Source of the DNA: Comamonadaceae bacterium
Lineage (GTDB): Bacteria; Pseudomonadota; Gammaproteobacteria; Burkholderiales; Burkholderiaceae
Reading direction: 5' to 3'
Assembly: GCA_947505995.1 (NCBI GenBank)
Contig: CANNNB010000087.1
Location: forward strand, 1 to 8,751
Length of the DNA: 8,751 bases
Shown: piece by piece, positions 6,703 to 8,751 of the stretch
How the letters are laid out: every line of letters starts with the position of its first letter
Numbering within the stretch: the stretch's first letter is position 1
The notes under the pieces: generated by a model
The model's input: only the letters and a program-made list of their open reading frames with translations
What the model was told of the DNA's origin: nothing
The model's database searches: none
Program-made: the position numbers and the translations under genes

Positions 6703-7557
6703 ATGAACAAACAGATAACAGAGGCTTATACCCTCCTCAAACCCAAGGAGGCAGTGCCTCTGGTCATGGACTCACCGCATTCAAGTCCTGTTTTTCCCAA
6801 CGATTTCAATGCCGCATTACCCTTAGAAGATCTGCGCGATGGTGAAGATGTCTTCATCGACGCCTTGTGGGCTCATGCCCCAGAGCATGGCGCGCACTTG
6901 CTTTTGGCTGAGTTTGCCCGCACCTACATCGATCCCAACAGACACGTGGGCGATGTCGACCTGGCCATGATTGAAGGCGAATGGCCGCACACCTACATGC
7001 CCAGTGGGAAAGCACAAATTGGCAAGTCACTCATTTGGCGCACTTTGGATGACGGACGTCCTATTTACAACCGCAAATTGTCTGTAGATGAAGTGCAACA
7101 ACGCATTCAGCGCTACGCTCTGCCGTATCAAACAAAGTTGCAAAACCTCATCAATGAGCACCACCAACAATTTGGCGTGTGCTATCACATCAACTGTCAC
7201 TCCATGAATGCGGTGAGCGGCAAGATGGGCGAAGGCGGCGCAGGCATTGCGCGTGCCGATGTGGTTTTGGGAGACCGCGATGGCAGCACCTGCTCTGCCG
7301 AGTTCACACACTTGGTGAAAGATTTCATGCAGCAGTGCGGCTACGAGGTCAAGATCAACGACCCCTTCAAGGGCGTTGAGTTAGTGCGTGCATTTTCCAA
7401 CCCAGCGCAAGGCAAACACAGCCTCCAAATAGAGCTGAACAAGCGTTTGTACACCGATGAATCTGGCCGTGGCAAAGGGCCTGGCTACGCCAAACTAAAT
7501 CAAGATTTAATTGCACTCACTGCATTGCTTGCAGCTTTTTCCAAGCAAAAGATATGA
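6703..7557 (+). CDS. N-formylglutamate amidohydrolase family protein
   Basis: This 284-residue enzyme of the N-formylglutamate amidohydrolase family (zinc-dependent) cleaves the amide bond of N-formyl-L-glutamate or a related N-acyl amino acid. Family signatures seen: VMDSPHSS (21-28), TYIDPNRHVGDVD (74-86), YHINCHSMNA (161-170), GDRDGSTC (190-197), NDPFKG (219-224) and LQIELNKRLYTDE (241-253). The histidines and acidic residues in these blocks are the likely metal ligands and catalytic residues. Length is normal and no signal peptide is seen, so it is probably cytoplasmic. In histidine degradation this role is called HutG, but no other hut gene is nearby and the next gene is a second deacylase, so the substrate may differ. 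ATG 6703 lacks a strong ribosome site. The stop overlaps the next start by 4 bases. Confidence 0.9.
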   Translation: MNKQITEAYTLLKPKEAVPLVMDSPHSSPVFPNDFNAALPLEDLRDGEDVFIDALWAHAPEHGAHLLLAEFARTYIDPNRHVGDVDLAMIEGEWPHTYMPSGKAQIGKSLIWRTLDDGRPIYNRKLSVDEVQQRIQRYALPYQTKLQNLINEHHQQFGVCYHINCHSMNAVSGKMGEGGAGIARADVVLGDRDGSTCSAEFTHLVKDFMQQCGYEVKINDPFKGVELVRAFSNPAQGKHSLQIELNKRLYTDESGRGKGPGYAKLNQDLIALTALLAAFSKQKI

Positions 7558-8546
7558 CCAAACCTGCACAAACAACAACGTCCCCTTTTCAAGTTGAACT
7601 CACTGCGCCCGACATCAGCGCCTACCGCGCCAGCAATGTAGGCATTGACTATGTGACCCGACTCGAATCTGGCAAACCCGGCCCGCATGTCATTGTGCAA
7701 GCCTTAACGCATGGCAATGAACTGAGCGGTGCCATCACGCTCGATTATTTATTCAAACAAAACTTCCAACCCTCCTGTGGTGTGGTGTCCTTTATCTTTG
7801 CCAATGTGGCCGCCTATCAAATGTGGGATCCCGCCAACCCCGATGGCAATCGCTATGTGGAGGAAGATTTCAACCGCGTTTGGTCCGATGAGGTTTTAAA
7901 CGGATCTCGCGACAGCGTAGAACTGCGCCGCGCGCGCGAGCTGGTGGCCTACATAGACACCGCCGACTATTTACTCGATTTGCATTCCATGAGCGCCCCC
8001 AGTGCGCCCCTCATGGTCTGCGGCGTTCGCCCCAAGGGTGGTCAAAAATCGGTTAATTTATCCGCCAAAATTGGCCTGCCCGAATGGCTCATGATGGACA
8101 CAGGCCACGCCAATGGTTTGCGCATGATTGAGCGTGCAGCCTTTGGCGATCCAAACAAACACAACACCGCCATCTTGCTAGAAGCCGGGCAGCATTGGGA
8201 AAAAGCCTGCGAGCAAATTGCTCGCGAAACCACCTTGAAATTTTTGAAAGCGACAGGTGTTGCGCCAGCTGAATGGATCGATGCACGTTGCAGCTTGCCA
8301 CCTGTAGCGCAAAAGGTGGTGCAAGTGACCGAAGGCTATGCAGCCAAGTCACTCGACTTTCAGTGGCTAGCCGTTTACAACGGATTAGAGGTGATTGAGA
8401 AATCAGGCACAGCCTTGGCTGATGATGCGGGCCACACCGTGTGCACGCCCTATGACAATGCGGTGCTAATCATGCCCACGCGCAGCAAACGCTTCACGGT
8501 GGGTAGCACCATGGTGCGTTATGGCCGAGTGGAAAGCCTGACTTGA
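7554..8546 (+). CDS. M14-family zinc deacylase (succinylglutamate desuccinylase/aspartoacylase family)
   Basis: This 330-residue member of the aspartoacylase/AstE branch of metallopeptidase family M14 hydrolyses N-acyl amino acids. Zinc ligands are visible: H53 and E56 in LTHGNE and H144 in LLDLHSMSAP. FNRVW (106-110) supplies the substrate-carboxylate arginine R108, and E210 in LLEAGQHW is the probable catalytic glutamate. A C-terminal beta-rich domain (about 250-330) is present, as in other members. No signal peptide is seen. The ATG overlaps the TGA of the upstream amidohydrolase (ATGA), so the two are translationally coupled and probably act in one pathway. The exact acyl group (succinyl, acetyl, formyl or other) cannot be told from the sequence, and no other arginine-succinyltransferase-pathway genes are present. 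Confidence 0.88.
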   Translation: MTKPAQTTTSPFQVELTAPDISAYRASNVGIDYVTRLESGKPGPHVIVQALTHGNELSGAITLDYLFKQNFQPSCGVVSFIFANVAAYQMWDPANPDGNRYVEEDFNRVWSDEVLNGSRDSVELRRARELVAYIDTADYLLDLHSMSAPSAPLMVCGVRPKGGQKSVNLSAKIGLPEWLMMDTGHANGLRMIERAAFGDPNKHNTAILLEAGQHWEKACEQIARETTLKFLKATGVAPAEWIDARCSLPPVAQKVVQVTEGYAAKSLDFQWLAVYNGLEVIEKSGTALADDAGHTVCTPYDNAVLIMPTRSKRFTVGSTMVRYGRVESLT

Positions 8547-8567
8547 TACCGCTTAAGGGCCATGTGT

Positions 8568-8621
8568 CACTTGCAATTTGCAAATAAGACAGCATTGGCC
8601 CAGATTTACCACTTGCAATTT
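8568..8621 (+). repeat. 12-bp direct repeat upstream of ssrA
   Basis: CACTTGCAATTT occurs at 8568-8579 and again at 8610-8621, 42 bases apart start to start, about four helical turns. The first copy runs into a further TTGCAA (8578-8583). The second copy contains the TTGCAA that may serve as the ssrA -35 element. It could be a pair of regulator sites or a small duplication. Confidence 0.6.
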
Positions 8622-8639
8622 CCAGAACCAGCTTAAAAT
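8613..8639 (+). promoter_or_regulatory. Probable ssrA promoter
   Basis: TTGCAA (8613-8618) as -35 and TAAAAT (8634-8639, 5 of 6 to consensus) as -10 lie 15 bases apart, shorter than ideal. The -10 element ends 9 bases before the first base of the mature tmRNA at 8649, which fits a start at or near that base. The -10 assignment is firmer than the -35. Confidence 0.5.
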
Positions 8640-8648
8640 ATCAAGCTT

Positions 8649-8751
8649 GGGGCTGCACTGGTTTCGACATGGGTTCGGACGCGTGGCAGGGCATGTCGAG
8701 GTTCTGATCCTCGTAAAACAGCAGAAAAAAAACTAACTGCAAACGACGAAC
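8649..8751 (+). ncRNA. ssrA: Transfer-messenger RNA (tmRNA), 5' part
   Basis: tmRNA rescues stalled ribosomes and tags the unfinished protein for degradation. The gene begins GGGGCTGCACTGGTTTCGAC, which contains the 5' half of the tRNA-like acceptor stem and the conserved GGTTTCGAC of the D-arm region. A hairpin CGAGG (8697-8701) with CCTCG (8709-8713) fits the helix before the first pseudoknot. The tag frame opens at the resume codon GCA (8739-8741) and reads A-N-D-E before the window ends, matching the proteobacterial tag start ANDE. The rest of the tag, the remaining pseudoknots and the 3' tRNA-like half lie beyond base 8751. The standard one-piece layout is assumed. Confidence 0.96.

Noticed and set aside
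6703..7557. Naming the amidohydrolase hutG
   Set aside because: The family fits, but no other histidine-degradation gene is in the window and the coupled partner is a different deacylase, so the pathway name is not supported.

Overview
The window looks like chromosome of a betaproteobacterium of the order Burkholderiales, most likely a freshwater Comamonadaceae (Limnohabitans, Rhodoferax or Polaromonas type). This is inferred from the start of the tmRNA gene at the right edge, the gene families present and the moderate base composition. No genus can be fixed from the sequence alone. There is no phage, transposon, CRISPR or rRNA signal. The gene content is ordinary metabolism and transport, and the less ordinary signals lie at gene junctions and in small elements.

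Left block (1-3866, + strand): the 3' end of a substrate-binding protein gene is followed by two permeases and an ATPase of a general L-amino-acid ABC transporter (aapJ-aapQ-aapM-aapP order). A strong 9-bp hairpin sits between aapJ and aapQ and could set the excess of binding protein over membrane subunits. A small CX5R phosphatase gene overlaps the aapP stop codon. A classical intrinsic terminator lies inside the first 17 codons of that phosphatase reading frame, so the phosphatase can be co-transcribed with the transporter only by read-through. The same gene carries an internal 12-base match to the expected anti-Shine-Dalgarno complement.

Middle block (3880-6312, - strand): a two-gene unit, read from right to left. 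It encodes a SAM-dependent methyltransferase with about four N-terminal membrane segments, then an AMP-forming acyl-CoA ligase. It converges on the phosphatase gene with a 13-base gap and no visible terminator.

Right block (6306-8546, + strand): a near-consensus sigma-70 promoter overlaps the start of the divergent methyltransferase. It precedes a small exported protein with a lysine/glycine/aspartate repeat tail, then an N-formylglutamate amidohydrolase family enzyme and an M14-family zinc deacylase whose reading frames overlap by 4 bases. No terminator is visible among the three, so they may form one operon. The two enzymes look suited to removing acyl groups from N-acyl amino acids.

Right edge (8547-8751): a 102-base spacer holds a 12-bp direct repeat and a probable promoter. 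It is followed by the first 103 bases of ssrA (tmRNA), which is cut by the window end four codons into the tag reading frame.
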